This document shows, piece by piece, positions 9,218-19,015 of a stretch of DNA of 64,000 nucleotides. Position 1 is the stretch's first letter. Each line of letters opens with the position of its first letter. The notes under the pieces were generated by a model, which worked only from the letters and a program-made list of their open reading frames with translations, had not been told where the DNA came from and did no database searches. Both the position numbers and the translations under genes were made by a program. Origin of the DNA: Flavobacterium haoranii (GTDB taxonomy: Bacteria; Bacteroidota; Bacteroidia; Flavobacteriales; Flavobacteriaceae); assembly GCF_009363055.1 (NCBI RefSeq), contig NZ_CP045292.1:2542001-2606000 (forward strand), read 5' to 3'.

Positions 9218-11227
9218 ATGAAGTTAGATTCTAGAATACCAGAAGGACCATTAAAAGATAAATGGACTAATCATAAAAATCATTTAAAATTAGTTGCTCC
9301 TAATAACCGTCCTAAAATCGATGTAATTGTTGTGGGTACTGGTTTAGCTGGAGCTTCGGCTGCAGCTTCATTAGGAGAAATGGGATATAATGTAAAAGCA
9401 TTTTGTTTTCAAGATTCTCCACGTCGTGCACACTCTATTGCAGCGCAAGGAGGTATTAACGCAGCAAAAAATTATCAAAACGATGGAGACTCAATCTACC
9501 GTTTGTTTTACGATACAATTAAAGGTGGTGACTACCGTGCTCGTGAAGCTAATGTTCACCGTTTAGCAGAAGTTTCTGGAAATATTATCGACCAATGTGT
9601 GGCTCAGGGTGTTCCTTTTGCTCGTGAATATGGTGGAATGTTAGATAACCGTTCTTTCGGTGGGGTACAAGTACAACGTACATTTTACGCTGCTGGTCAA
9701 ACAGGTCAACAATTATTATTAGGAGCTTATTCAGCTTTATCACGTCAAATTGGTTTAGGTCGTGTTAAAATGTACAACCGTCACGAAATGCTTGAATTAG
9801 TAAAAGTAGATGGTAAAGCTCGTGGAATCATTGCTCGTAACTTAGTTACAGGTGAAATTGAAAGACATTCAGCTCACGCTGTAATTATTGCTTCAGGCGG
9901 TTATGGAAATGTTTATTTCCTTTCTACTAATGCAATGGGAAGTAACGTAACAGCTTCTTGGAAAATTCACAAACAAGGTGCTTTATTTGCGAATCCTTGT
10001 TATGTGCAAATTCACCCAACATGTATTCCTGTTCACGGTACAAATCAATCTAAATTAACGTTAATGTCTGAGTCATTACGTAACTCAGGACGTATTTGGG
10101 TTCCAAAGAAAAAAGAAGATGCTGAAGCTATTAGAGCTGGAAAATTAAAACCAACTCAAATTGCTGAAGAAGATAGAGATTATTACTTAGAAAGAAGATA
10201 TCCTGCTTTCGGTAACTTAGTACCTCGTGACGTTGCTTCACGTGCTGCTAAAGAGCGTTGTGATGCAGGATATGGAATTGAAGCTAATGATACTCAAGAA
10301 GGGGTTTACTTAGATTTCTCTACTGAAATTAAAAATAAAGGTAAAGAAGTAGCTTATGCAAGAGGTAACCATAATCCATCTGAGGAAGAGATTATCAAAT
10401 TAGGTAAAGAATGGATTGAGGAAAAGTATGGTAACTTATTCCAAATGTATCAGAAAATTACTAATGAAAATCCATATGAAACTCCAATGAAAATATATCC
10501 TGCTGTTCACTATACAATGGGTGGTGTTTGGGTTGATTATAATTTACAATCTACAATTCCTGGTTGTTTCGTTGCAGGGGAGGCTAATTTCTCGGATCAC
10601 GGAGCAAATCGTTTAGGGGCTTCTGCATTAATGCAAGGTTTAGCTGATGGATATTTTGTATTGCCTTATACTGTTTCCAACTATCTAGCTGATGAAATTC
10701 GTACAGGTAAAATCTCAACTGATTTACCAGAATTCGCAGAAGCAGAGAATAGGGTTAAAGGTCAAATAGATAAGTTCTTAAATAATAACGGTTCTAAATC
10801 GGTTGATCATTTCCATAAAAAATTAGGTCACATTATGTGGAATAAAGTTGGTATGGGGCGTAATGAACAAGGATTAAAAGAAGCTATCGAGGAAATTGCT
10901 CAATTAAAAGAGGAATTCCATAAAGATGTGTTTGTTCCAGGAAGTGCCGACGAACTTAACCCTGAATTAGAAAAAGCACTTCGTGTGGCTGACTTTATTG
11001 AATTAGGCCAATTAATGGCTATGGATGCTTTACAACGTAAAGAATCTTGTGGAGGTCACTTTAGAGAAGAATATCAAGATGCAGAAGGTGAAACTCTTCG
11101 TGATGATGAAAATTTCTCATTCGTTGGAGCTTGGGAATATAAAGGAGACGACATCAGTAAAGAAGAATTACACAAAGAAGAATTGAAATACGAATTCATC
11201 AAAATAGCAGCTAGAAATTATAAATAG
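9218..11227 (+). CDS. sdhA: Succinate dehydrogenase / fumarate reductase flavoprotein subunit
   Basis: Catalytic FAD subunit of complex II, oxidising succinate to fumarate in the TCA cycle. It is 669 residues long. The dinucleotide motif [12 protein letters not shown] is near residue 38. The His for covalent FAD attachment is in [14 protein letters not shown], and the active-site segments [18 protein letters not shown] and [10 protein letters not shown] are present. The long insert rich in charged residues around 300-400 is usual for the Bacteroidota and epsilonproteobacterial form. It is the middle gene of sdhCAB, with no defect seen. Confidence 0.96.
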   Translation: MKLDSRIPEGPLKDKWTNHKNHLKLVAPNNRPKIDVIVVGTGLAGASAAASLGEMGYNVKAFCFQDSPRRAHSIAAQGGINAAKNYQNDGDSIYRLFYDTIKGGDYRAREANVHRLAEVSGNIIDQCVAQGVPFAREYGGMLDNRSFGGVQVQRTFYAAGQTGQQLLLGAYSALSRQIGLGRVKMYNRHEMLELVKVDGKARGIIARNLVTGEIERHSAHAVIIASGGYGNVYFLSTNAMGSNVTASWKIHKQGALFANPCYVQIHPTCIPVHGTNQSKLTLMSESLRNSGRIWVPKKKEDAEAIRAGKLKPTQIAEEDRDYYLERRYPAFGNLVPRDVASRAAKERCDAGYGIEANDTQEGVYLDFSTEIKNKGKEVAYARGNHNPSEEEIIKLGKEWIEEKYGNLFQMYQKITNENPYETPMKIYPAVHYTMGGVWVDYNLQSTIPGCFVAGEANFSDHGANRLGASALMQGLADGYFVLPYTVSNYLADEIRTGKISTDLPEFAEAENRVKGQIDKFLNNNGSKSVDHFHKKLGHIMWNKVGMGRNEQGLKEAIEEIAQLKEEFHKDVFVPGSADELNPELEKALRVADFIELGQLMAMDALQRKESCGGHFREEYQDAEGETLRDDENFSFVGAWEYKGDDISKEELHKEELKYEFIKIAARNYK

Positions 11228-11318
11228 TAATTAGTCATTAGTAAAAAGTAAATAGTAATTGGTTTTAAAATTTACAAATCACTAAAGGCTCATCACTAAT
11301 CACTTAATAAGAAAAATT
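11228..11318 (+). other. Spacer between sdhA and sdhB made of TAGT/ACTAA-type motifs
   Basis: The 91-base gap has TTAGTCATTAGT near its left end and CACTAATCACTTA near its right, which can pair partly. It looks like a decayed palindromic spacer rather than a gene or a strong terminator; there is no T-tract. It could lower or reset expression of sdhB relative to sdhCA, which is inference. Confidence 0.35.
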
Positions 11319-12077
11319 ATGGCTTCAAAAAATATAAATATAAATCTAAAAATTTGGCGTCAAAAAAACGCTAAAGATAAAGGACAACTAGAAACTTATA
11401 AATTGGATAACGTTTCTACAGATAGTTCATTTTTAGAAATGCTTGATCAATTGAACGAACAATTGGTTAACGAAAGAAAAGAACCAGTAGCATTTGATCA
11501 CGATTGTCGCGAAGGAATTTGCGGTATGTGTTCATTATATATTAATGGACGTGCTCACGGACCAGATACAGGAATTACAACTTGTCAATTACACATGCGT
11601 ATGTTCAACGATGGTGATACTATTTATGTAGAACCATGGAGAAGTAAAGCGTTTCCTGTAATTAAAGATTTAGTTGTAGATAGAAGTGCTTTCGATAGAA
11701 TTCAACAAGCGGGTGGTTTCGTTTCTGTGAATACATCTGGAAATACTATCGATGCAAATGCAATTCCGGTTCCTAAAGCTGATGCAGACAAAGCTTTTGA
11801 AGCTGCTGCTTGTATAGGTTGCGGTGCTTGTGTTGCTACATGTAAAAATGGTTCAGCAATGTTATTCGTAGGAGCAAAAGTTTCTCAATATGCATTATTA
11901 CCTCAAGGTAAAGTTGAAGCAACACAACGTGTTTTAAACATGGTACGTCAAATGGATGAAGAAGGATTTGGTAACTGTACCAATACAGGTGCTTGTGAAA
12001 TCGAATGTCCTAAAGGTATTTCTTTAGAAAATATCGCACGTATGAACCGTGAATATTTATCGGCAAGTTTAAAATAA
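11319..12077 (+). CDS. sdhB: Succinate dehydrogenase iron-sulfur subunit
   Basis: Electron-transfer subunit of complex II with three Fe-S clusters, 252 residues. The [2Fe-2S] cysteines lie in [15 protein letters not shown] and the following TTCQLHM. The C-terminal ferredoxin domain has [13 protein letters not shown] and [14 protein letters not shown] for the [4Fe-4S] and [3Fe-4S] clusters. It ends the sdh operon and is followed by a palindromic repeat and a terminator. Confidence 0.96.
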   Translation: MASKNININLKIWRQKNAKDKGQLETYKLDNVSTDSSFLEMLDQLNEQLVNERKEPVAFDHDCREGICGMCSLYINGRAHGPDTGITTCQLHMRMFNDGDTIYVEPWRSKAFPVIKDLVVDRSAFDRIQQAGGFVSVNTSGNTIDANAIPVPKADADKAFEAAACIGCGACVATCKNGSAMLFVGAKVSQYALLPQGKVEATQRVLNMVRQMDEEGFGNCTNTGACEIECPKGISLENIARMNREYLSASLK

Positions 12078-12083
12078 AACTAT

Positions 12084-12111
12084 TTGTCATTCTGAACTTG
12101 TTTCAGAATCT
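12084..12111. repeat. Dispersed palindromic repeat (GTCANNCTGARCTWGT family)
   Basis: GTCATTCTGAACTTGTTTC begins an imperfect palindrome in which TTCTGAA pairs with TTCAGAA. Relatives with the same opening are at 17821 and 18977, and a longer palindrome of the TCGAG type is at 42361. It lies between the sdhB stop and the operon terminator. Confidence 0.6.
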
Positions 12112-12118
12112 AAATATA

Positions 12119-12157
12119 AACCTGTTAGCTTTAATGTTAACAGGTTTCCTTTTTTCT
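12119..12157 (+). terminator. Terminator of sdhCAB
   Basis: AACCTGTTA (12119-12127) pairs with TAACAGGTT (12138-12146) and is followed by a T-rich tract. Confidence 0.8.
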
Positions 12158-12159
12158 AT

Positions 12160-12167
12160 TACATTTG
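12160..12167 (+). promoter_or_regulatory. -7 promoter box of the amidase gene
   Basis: TACATTTG matches TAnnTTTG; the start codon is 20 bases downstream. The box directly follows the T-tract of the sdh terminator. Confidence 0.5.
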
Positions 12168-12186
12168 TAAAAATTAAACCCTTTCT

Positions 12187-12954
12187 ATGAAAGTAGCTAT
12201 TCTTCAAACCGATTTAGTTTGGGAAAATCCAATATACAACCGATTAACAATTGAAAGTAAAGTACTTTCGTCTGATAAGAAATTTGATTTATTGGTCTTG
12301 CCCGAAATGTTTACATCTGGTTTTACTATGAATCCTGAGCGCGTTGCTGAAACCATGCAAGATGAAACTATTCAGTGGTTAAAAAGTTTGGCTAAACAAA
12401 AGAAAACAGCAATTATAGGAAGTTTAGTAATTCAAGAAGAAAATCAATATTACAATCGTTTGGTTTTTGTAACACCAAAAGGAACTGTACAACATTATAA
12501 TAAGCGTCATTTATTTACTTTAGCTGGCGAAGAAAAGGTTTATACTAAAGGAGCAGAAAAGGTGATTTTTGAATATAAGGATTGGAAAATTTGTCCGCAA
12601 GTTTGTTACGATTTACGTTTTCCTGTATTTGTAAGAAATGTAGAAGATTACGATTTGTTGGTTTATGTTGCCAATTGGCCTAAAATAAGAACTCAAGCTT
12701 GGGATGCATTATTAAAAGCGAGAGCAATTGAAAACATGACTTTTGTAGTTGGAGTTAACCGAGTTGGTAAAGATGTAAATGGACACGATTATATTGGTCA
12801 TTCTCAGGTTTTAGATGAATTAGGAAACGAATTAATAGCTCCTTTTGAAGAAAATGGCATTCAAGTTGTAACCCTTAGTAAAAAGAAGTTGCAAGATTCT
12901 AGAAATAAGTTTAATTTTCTAAATGATAAAGATAATTTTGAACTTTTAGATTAA
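12187..12954 (+). CDS. Nitrilase-family omega-amidase / carbon-nitrogen hydrolase
   Basis: A soluble 255-residue member of the nitrilase superfamily, closest in pattern to omega-amidase (YafV/Nit2), which hydrolyses alpha-ketoglutaramate or alpha-ketosuccinamate to the keto acid and ammonia. The catalytic triad is visible as Glu in LPEMFTSGF, Lys in YNKRHLF and Cys in CPQVCYDLRFP. It has its own promoter and ends 3 bases before the end of the opposing lipoprotein gene. The exact substrate is inferred from the LPEMFTSGF motif and the short length. Confidence 0.85.
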   Translation: MKVAILQTDLVWENPIYNRLTIESKVLSSDKKFDLLVLPEMFTSGFTMNPERVAETMQDETIQWLKSLAKQKKTAIIGSLVIQEENQYYNRLVFVTPKGTVQHYNKRHLFTLAGEEKVYTKGAEKVIFEYKDWKICPQVCYDLRFPVFVRNVEDYDLLVYVANWPKIRTQAWDALLKARAIENMTFVVGVNRVGKDVNGHDYIGHSQVLDELGNELIAPFEENGIQVVTLSKKKLQDSRNKFNFLNDKDNFELLD

Positions 12955-12957
12955 GGC

Positions 12958-14562
12958 TTAAAAATCTTGATCCCAATTCCAGTTTGCTCTAATGTCAATT
13001 GTCGTTGGGAAATATTGAATTTCTTCAGCTTGTCGTTTTTCTAAATAATTTCCAGTATCCCAAACTCCATTTCCATTGTCGTCATAAATAATGCGCAATG
13101 TGTAAATATTGGGTTCCAATGCTTCAAATTCTAGATTTTTTTCACCTTTTGAAACGGCACTCGCTACAACATCACCTTTTGAATTTAGTACTTCAAGAAT
13201 TAATGGAAATCTTTTTGCTGATTTTAGATTTACAAATAAGTTTCCATAATCAGATAGTGAACGTGTATTAAAACTGAATTTTAAAGTGTCATTTTTGTTG
13301 CCTAAATAATCTTCAACACTAGCTGGAAGTAATTGTAAAGAATATTTTTGGTTTTCATCTTTCTTAAAAGTAAATAGAACTTCTTGTTCAAATTCTTTAT
13401 AGTTTAAACCAAAGTCTAAAGCAACAGAATCTTTATTAATTAAACTTATTTTACTTTTATCAATATTTTTTAATGGAAGCGTTGTTTTTAAACGCAGTGT
13501 ATCTCTAAAATGAATGGTTCCTTTTTGTGCTAAGTCTACAATTAAAGTATCTTTTTCTTTAATGTTTTTCTTCAATTTACTAACAAATGATTTTTTAAAA
13601 TCATCTTTTTCTACAAAAAACTCTAATGAATCCGCTTCAATTTTAGGAAGAAATAATTGAATAGAATCTTTCTTTTCTTGTGCAAACTTGGTGAAGATTA
13701 CTGGAAGAATTTCATCTCCTTTTTTTGCAATTATTTTGGCATTTTTAGGATTTCCCTCAAATCCCATGAAAAATTTATTTTCAGTTTCTTGAGTAGGTTT
13801 AAGAGCTTTAAATTTAGTTTTTTCTTTAAATAGTTCTAATTCAAAAACTGTATCATTTGGAATAGTAATTTTATTCTTAAGGAAACCAATTTTATCTTGC
13901 TTTGGATCAAACTTGTAATTGTTGTTTTTGTCTTTTAAAGCTACAATATAATAATCACCAGCTTTTAAATTTTCTAATGCAAATAATTTTAAACTGTCAA
14001 GTGTATTGGTAACATATAAAGGAGATTCTTTATATACGGTGCTATCAGAAAAAGTTTGTGCATCGTATAGTTGAACCGATACAAAATTATCAGGTTTCAT
14101 TTCTACGGCGTCTTTTATTTTTCCCATTATTGCTAAAGAATCGATGTAGCTTCCTGTTGAAAACACATAACGATATTGAGAATAAGGATTTCCTTCGTTA
14201 TTATCGGTAATACTTTGACCAAAATTTAAACTATAAGTCGTATTAGGTTGAAGAGTGTCTAATATCTTTACCGAAATAAATTTACTTGCACTTCCTTGCG
14301 GAACGATAATAGGTTTACTCTTTAGAGGAGGTGAAATGATAAGTTGTTTGTTAATGTCTTTAATTTTAATCAATTCGTTAAAGACAATTTTTATTTCTTT
14401 TCCATCAAAGTTGGTAGTATAGTTTTCAGGGAAAGAATTTACAATCTTTGGAGCAATGGTGTCTTTTGGACCTCCTGTGATTGTTCCTCTTTTGGCACAA
14501 CTTCCTAATGTTAGAATGGCAATGAAAAAAACCGTGAAAACTAAAACATAAATGTTCTTCAT
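12958..14562 (-). CDS. Ig-like (Big_5) domain lipoprotein
   Basis: A 534-residue lipoprotein. The signal peptide ends in the lipobox LGSC with Cys22. The first domain (about 30-135) has the pattern of bacterial Ig-like Big_5/SbsA domains, with DTIAPKIVNSFPENY and the conserved I.F.E strand IKIVFNELI. The rest is beta-rich; the C-terminal part contains a calcium-site-like DDNGNGVWDTGNY typical of dockerin or EF-hand-like loops. It probably sits in the outer membrane facing the periplasm or surface. The function is unknown; proteins of this shape are common in Flavobacteria. Convergent with the amidase gene. Confidence 0.8.
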   Translation of the reverse strand: MKNIYVLVFTVFFIAILTLGSCAKRGTITGGPKDTIAPKIVNSFPENYTTNFDGKEIKIVFNELIKIKDINKQLIISPPLKSKPIIVPQGSASKFISVKILDTLQPNTTYSLNFGQSITDNNEGNPYSQYRYVFSTGSYIDSLAIMGKIKDAVEMKPDNFVSVQLYDAQTFSDSTVYKESPLYVTNTLDSLKLFALENLKAGDYYIVALKDKNNNYKFDPKQDKIGFLKNKITIPNDTVFELELFKEKTKFKALKPTQETENKFFMGFEGNPKNAKIIAKKGDEILPVIFTKFAQEKKDSIQLFLPKIEADSLEFFVEKDDFKKSFVSKLKKNIKEKDTLIVDLAQKGTIHFRDTLRLKTTLPLKNIDKSKISLINKDSVALDFGLNYKEFEQEVLFTFKKDENQKYSLQLLPASVEDYLGNKNDTLKFSFNTRSLSDYGNLFVNLKSAKRFPLILEVLNSKGDVVASAVSKGEKNLEFEALEPNIYTLRIIYDDNGNGVWDTGNYLEKRQAEEIQYFPTTIDIRANWNWDQDF

Positions 14563-14625
14563 GGAAAATAAATTTGATACAAAATAACAACTATTATTCT
14601 AACTATGCCAAATTTTTAATTGAAT

Positions 14626-15309
14626 TTAAGATTGTGTGTAGCCAATGGTTAAAATGCTCACTTTCGAGTTAGGAATTTTTAAAATGGCTTTACCACATTT
14701 TTCGAGAGTTGCACCTGTTGTAATGATGTCGTCAATGAGCAAGTAGTGTTTGTTGTAATCGCTTTCTTGAAACTTACACTCAAAAATATTTTCCTTATTA
14801 TATTGTCGTGAGTCTTTATTTTTTTGGGTTTGAGTTTTTGTGTAAACATTTCTAATTAATAAACTATCATTGTAAGTTATGTTTAGGTTTTTAGAAATGG
14901 CTTTTCCAAAACTTTCTACTTGGTTGTATCCTCTTTCTTTTAAACGTTTAGGATGTAGTGGAACTGGAATAATAGCATCTACTTTTTGATTGATGATAAA
15001 TTCTTTAATTTCAGCCGACATTAAGTCCCCTAAAATAGTTCCAACTTCTTGTTTTCCTTTATATTTTAATTTATGTATGGCTTCTTGAACGATGCCCTCT
15101 TTTTGAAAATATAAAAAGGAAATTCCAAATTCAATTGGCAGTAACCCTTCAAATTTTTTTGTAGTATCATTCTTATGGTTTTTCCAATGATAGGTATAAG
15201 GTAGGTGATGTAAACATTTACTGCATATAGTAGTCTCATTTGTAAGGAGTAGCGTATTGCAACCCACACATAAACGAGGATATATTAAATTCAACAGATT
15301 TTTTAGCAT
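14626..15309 (-). CDS. comF: ComF family phosphoribosyltransferase-like protein
   Basis: A 227-residue protein of the ComF/GntX family, linked to DNA uptake in naturally competent bacteria and of unclear biochemical role elsewhere. The N-terminal zinc-binding Cys pairs are CVGC and CSKC, and the PRPP-binding motif of the type I phosphoribosyltransferase fold is LLIDDIITTGAT near the C-terminus. The ATG at 15309 is used because it opens with MLKNLLNLIYPRLCVGC, the usual ComF start; an upstream in-frame ATG at 15369 would add 20 atypical hydrophobic residues. It diverges from the coiled-coil gene at 15375. Confidence 0.88.
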   Translation of the reverse strand: MLKNLLNLIYPRLCVGCNTLLLTNETTICSKCLHHLPYTYHWKNHKNDTTKKFEGLLPIEFGISFLYFQKEGIVQEAIHKLKYKGKQEVGTILGDLMSAEIKEFIINQKVDAIIPVPLHPKRLKERGYNQVESFGKAISKNLNITYNDSLLIRNVYTKTQTQKNKDSRQYNKENIFECKFQESDYNKHYLLIDDIITTGATLEKCGKAILKIPNSKVSILTIGYTQS

Positions 15310-15374
15310 TTTATCGAATTTGATTATAATAAAAATATAAAATAACTTAATTTGGTAAAAATAACCCATCCCAC

Positions 15375-16175
15375 ATGCCTTTTAAGTCTAAAAACATATT
15401 AATGTTTTCTTTAGTCATAACCTCATTTGTGGCTATCTTCTCTTTTGTAAATTTTTATAAACTTAAAAAAGAAAATGAAGATTTGAACAAATTACTTCAA
15501 GAAGAAAAGAAAATTTATAAAGTTCAGTTAGAAGAGCTAGAAGATAGTATAAAATTAAGTGAACAGGAACTTTACAAATCTCATGTTAAATCGCCAGAAG
15601 TTATCGAGGCAGATTCCTATGTATCGGCAGAGATTTTAACAAATGAAGAAATTAGTGTGGAAGCATTAGAAATTCAAAATAAAAAAATCGAAAAAGAAAT
15701 TAGTGAGTTAAAAACCATAATTGATAAAAATAACAAATCAATTGTTGATTTAAAGAAAAACACCAAAGCCGGAGAAAAAATAGTTGATAAAATTAAAGCA
15801 TTAAATGTAAATGCTCGTGGTGTTAAAGTAATGTCTGATTTTTACAAAAACACTAAAGAAAATAAAATCCAAGAAATTAGAGTTTGTTTCACTCTCGAAG
15901 CAAATGAGTTTGTAAAAGAAGGAAATAAAAAGATTTTCGTTCAAATTGTAAATCCAAATGATCAAATCATTTCTTCACATATTTTAACAGATACGGTTGC
16001 TAGTAATCAAACATTAGAATATAGTTCTCATGTAAATACATTTTACAATCAAAAAGACACTGATGTTTGTGTTTATGTAGATTTAGAGAAAAAGAAAACA
16101 GTAAAAGGCGTGTATAAAGTTAAATTATTTCACGGTTTTGATGAAATAGGTGCTACTACATACGAATATCAGTAA
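15375..16175 (+). CDS. Membrane-anchored coiled-coil protein of unknown function
   Basis: A 266-residue protein with an N-terminal membrane anchor (about residues 9-27), then about 110 residues of heptad-like, Lys/Glu-rich coiled coil (for example KLKKENEDLNKLLQEEKK), and a C-terminal beta-rich domain of about 110 residues that begins near GVKVMSDFY. The topology suggests the C-terminal domain lies in the periplasm. I do not recognise the family. It is divergent from comF and upstream of glyS, which has its own promoter. The frame is intact and codon use resembles its neighbours. Confidence 0.75.
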   Translation: MPFKSKNILMFSLVITSFVAIFSFVNFYKLKKENEDLNKLLQEEKKIYKVQLEELEDSIKLSEQELYKSHVKSPEVIEADSYVSAEILTNEEISVEALEIQNKKIEKEISELKTIIDKNNKSIVDLKKNTKAGEKIVDKIKALNVNARGVKVMSDFYKNTKENKIQEIRVCFTLEANEFVKEGNKKIFVQIVNPNDQIISSHILTDTVASNQTLEYSSHVNTFYNQKDTDVCVYVDLEKKKTVKGVYKVKLFHGFDEIGATTYEYQ

Positions 16176-16216
16176 AATATTCCTAAAATTCTTTTCACAT
16201 TTGTATTCCCTTTTTT

Positions 16217-16224
16217 TACTTTTG
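16217..16224 (+). promoter_or_regulatory. -7 promoter box of glyS
   Basis: TACTTTTG ends 4 bases before the glyS ATG. If used, transcription would begin at or next to the start codon, giving a leaderless mRNA. Confidence 0.45.
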
Positions 16225-16228
16225 CAAG

Positions 16229-17770
16229 ATGGCAAAACAAGATGATATTTTCAAAAATGTAATTTCGCATGCAAAAGAGTACGGATATATTTTTCCGTCT
16301 AGCGAAATATACGATGGATTAAGTGCGGTTTACGATTATGCACAAAACGGTGTTGAATTAAAGAAAAACATTCGCGACTATTGGTGGAAATCAATGGTGC
16401 AAATGCATGAAAATATTGTAGGTATTGATGCTGCAATTTTTATGCATCCTACAACGTGGAAAGCTTCGGGTCACGTAGATGCATTCAACGATCCACTTAT
16501 CGACAATAAAGATTCTAAAAAAAGATATCGTGCCGATGTTTTAATTGAAGATTATGCTGAAAAATTAAACCAAAAAGCACAAAAGGAAATTGAAAAAGCT
16601 AAAGCTCGCTTTGGCGATGCTTTTGATGAAGCTCAATTTGTAACTACTAATGAGAGAGTTAAAGGATATTTAGACCAAAAAACGGTGATTCTACAAAGAA
16701 TGGCGAAAGGTTTAGATGCTGGAGATTTAGCTGATGTTAAAGCATTAATCGAAGAATTAGAAATTGCTTGTCCAGAATCTGGTTCTAAAAACTGGACAGA
16801 AGTTCGCCAATTCAACTTAATGTTTGGAACAAAATTAGGGGCTTCTGCAGATACTGCTATGGATTTATATTTACGTCCAGAAACCGCTCAAGGTATTTTT
16901 GTGAACTTCTTAAACGTTCAAAAAACAGGAAGAATGAAAATTCCTTTTGGTATTGCCCAAACAGGTAAAGCGTTCCGTAACGAAATTGTTGCGCGTCAGT
17001 TTATTTTCCGTATGCGTGAATTTGAACAAATGGAAATGCAATTCTTTGTGAAACCAGGCGAAGAAATGAAATGGTACGAATACTGGAAAACAACACGTTT
17101 GGCTTGGCATAAATCACTTGGTTTAGGTGCTGAAAATTACCGTTTCCATGATCATGAAAAATTAGCACACTATGCAAATGCTGCTGCTGATATTGAGTTT
17201 AATTTCCCATTTGGATTTAAAGAATTAGAAGGAATTCACTCAAGAACCGATTTCGATTTAAAAGCGCACGAACAATATTCTGGTAAAAAATTACAATATT
17301 TCGATACTGAAGAAAACAAAAACTATGTGCCTTACGTAGTAGAAACTTCTGTTGGATTAGATAGAATGTTCTTGGCAGTTTTCTCAAAATCGTTACAAGA
17401 AGAAACATTAGAAGATGGTTCTACAAGAACAGTTTTACGTTTACCATCAGTTTTAGCGCCAACAAAAGCTGCAGTTTTACCATTAGTTAAAAAAGATGGT
17501 TTGCCTGAAGTTGCAAGAGAAATTGTAGAAGATTTAAAATGGGATTTCAATGTCGCTTATGACGAAAAAGATGCAGTAGGTCGTCGTTACCGTCGTCAAG
17601 ATGCATTAGGAACGCCATTTTGTATTACTGTAGATCATCAAACATTAGAAGATAAAACCGTTACTATTCGCCACCGCGATACAATGGAACAACAACGTGT
17701 TGCAATTTCTGAATTAAGAGGAATTATCAACAATGAAGTTTCAATGCGTAATTGGTTAATGAAAATGTAA
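16229..17770 (+). CDS. glyS: Glycyl-tRNA synthetase
   Basis: Class II aminoacyl-tRNA synthetase of the alpha2 (eukaryote-like) type, which charges tRNA-Gly; 513 residues. Recognisable segments are YGYIFPSSEIYDG at the N-terminus, LYLRPETAQGIFVNF and the motif 2 region FRNEIVARQFIFRMREFEQME, split here as FRNEIVARQF and MREFEQMEMQF, then EGIHSRTDFDL and the motif 3 region TSVGLDRMFLAV. The C-terminal anticodon-binding domain (LPSVLAPTKAAVLPL onward) is complete. The gene stands alone and is followed by a long hairpin terminator. Confidence 0.97.
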   Translation: MAKQDDIFKNVISHAKEYGYIFPSSEIYDGLSAVYDYAQNGVELKKNIRDYWWKSMVQMHENIVGIDAAIFMHPTTWKASGHVDAFNDPLIDNKDSKKRYRADVLIEDYAEKLNQKAQKEIEKAKARFGDAFDEAQFVTTNERVKGYLDQKTVILQRMAKGLDAGDLADVKALIEELEIACPESGSKNWTEVRQFNLMFGTKLGASADTAMDLYLRPETAQGIFVNFLNVQKTGRMKIPFGIAQTGKAFRNEIVARQFIFRMREFEQMEMQFFVKPGEEMKWYEYWKTTRLAWHKSLGLGAENYRFHDHEKLAHYANAAADIEFNFPFGFKELEGIHSRTDFDLKAHEQYSGKKLQYFDTEENKNYVPYVVETSVGLDRMFLAVFSKSLQEETLEDGSTRTVLRLPSVLAPTKAAVLPLVKKDGLPEVAREIVEDLKWDFNVAYDEKDAVGRRYRRQDALGTPFCITVDHQTLEDKTVTIRHRDTMEQQRVAISELRGIINNEVSMRNWLMKM

Positions 17771-17805
17771 GTTCTAAGTACGAGTTACGAAGTAAGATAT
17801 ACAAA

Positions 17806-17859
17806 GTAAAAATCCCAAATGTCAGTCTGAGCTTGTCGAAGACACATTTGGGATTTTTT
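17806..17859 (+). terminator. Terminator of glyS with a palindromic repeat in its loop
   Basis: AAAATCCCAAATGT pairs with ACATTTGGGATTTT (17844-17857) and is followed by T's, a strong terminator usable from both sides. The loop, 17823-17843, carries the dispersed motif GTCAGTCTGAGCTTGTC together with a GTC/GAC closing pair. Confidence 0.8.
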
Positions 17860-17894
17860 ATTTTAAAACTGCGACTGAATACTGTGACTGCCAA

Positions 17895-18941
17895 CTATTC
17901 AGAAAGTGCATTCCAGCCACGCGCTTTTAAAGCAATTTTAGTATTGGCTCTTGTAATTAAATGCATGCCTTCTTTAGCCTCAGTCATGTGACCAATAACT
18001 GTAAAGTTTGGATTTGCTTTTATTTTATCAAAATCTTCCATTTTAATAGTGAAAAGCAATTCGTAATCTTCACCACCGTTTAAAGCTACAGTTGTTATAT
18101 CAATATTGAATTCTTCACAAACATTAATTAATTGTGGATCGGCAGGAATTTTCTCTTCAAATAAATTACAACCCACATTACTTTGTTTACATAAATGAAT
18201 AATTTCCGATGAAAGTCCGTCCGAAATATCAATCATAGATGTTGGCTTAACTTCTAATTTTTCTAAAAGTTCTTTAATATCTTTTCGAGCCTCAGGTTTT
18301 AATTGACGTTCTATTAAATACGAATAAGGTTCTAAATCGGGTTGGTTGTTTGGATTTACTTGAAATACTTGTTTTTCGCGTTCCAAAACTTGTAAGCCCA
18401 TATAGGCTGCACCTACATCTCCAGTAACTACTAACAAATCATTTTGCTGTGCACCATTTCTATAAACAATATCGTCTAAGTTAGCTTCACCAATGGCAGT
18501 GATGCTAATAATTAATCCTTTTTGAGAAGATGTAGTATCGCCACCTATAATATCTACATTGTAAATTTTGGCTGCCAACTTCATTCCTTCGTACAATTCT
18601 TCAATAGCTTCCAATGGAAAACGATTTGAAACAGCTATAGAAATAGTAATTTGAGTTGGCGTAGCATTCATTGCGCAAATATCCGATACGTTTGCCACAA
18701 CTGCTTTGTAGCCTAAATGTTTTAAAGGCATGTATGCCAAATCAAAATGAACACCTTCCACTAATAAATCAGTTGAAACTACTGCTTTTTTGGTTCCAAA
18801 ATCTAATACGGCAGCATCGTCTCCAATACTTTTTATGGTAGATTCTTGAGTAATTTCAATGTTTTTCGTTAAATGTTCTATTAAACCAAATTCACCTAAG
18901 TTTTCTAATTGTGTTTTTGGTTGATTTTTATCTTCTAACAT
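17895..18941 (-). CDS. thiL: Thiamine-monophosphate kinase
   Basis: ThiL phosphorylates thiamine monophosphate to thiamine diphosphate, the active cofactor; cytosolic, 348 residues. Family marks are the metal/ATP-binding IGDDAAVLDF near residue 41, STDLLVEGVHFD, NVSDICAMNATP, the TGDVGAAYMGL segment, DISDGLSSEI and the C-terminal GGEDYELLFT. A TATCTTTG -7 box lies 16 bases upstream. It converges with glyS and has no thi neighbour in the window. Confidence 0.93.
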   Translation of the reverse strand: MLEDKNQPKTQLENLGEFGLIEHLTKNIEITQESTIKSIGDDAAVLDFGTKKAVVSTDLLVEGVHFDLAYMPLKHLGYKAVVANVSDICAMNATPTQITISIAVSNRFPLEAIEELYEGMKLAAKIYNVDIIGGDTTSSQKGLIISITAIGEANLDDIVYRNGAQQNDLLVVTGDVGAAYMGLQVLEREKQVFQVNPNNQPDLEPYSYLIERQLKPEARKDIKELLEKLEVKPTSMIDISDGLSSEIIHLCKQSNVGCNLFEEKIPADPQLINVCEEFNIDITTVALNGGEDYELLFTIKMEDFDKIKANPNFTVIGHMTEAKEGMHLITRANTKIALKARGWNALSE

Positions 18942-18957
18942 GTCTTTAAATTTTTTG

Positions 18958-18965
18958 CAAAGATA
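18958..18965 (-). promoter_or_regulatory. -7 promoter box of thiL
   Basis: Minus-strand TATCTTTG matches TAnnTTTG, 16 bases before the start codon. Confidence 0.5.
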
Positions 18966-18974
18966 ATAACATCT

Positions 18975-19002
18975 TTGTCAACCTGAACTAGTTTCAGGTT
19001 CT
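18975..19002. repeat. Dispersed palindromic repeat (GTCANNCTGARCTWGT family)
   Basis: GTCAACCTGAACTAGTTTC opens a palindrome in which AACCTGAA (18980-18987) pairs with TTCAGGTT (18993-19000). The same layout with two paired changes occurs at 12084, so the stem is kept while its bases differ. Confidence 0.6.
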
Positions 19003-19015
19003 TTTACTGTTATTG

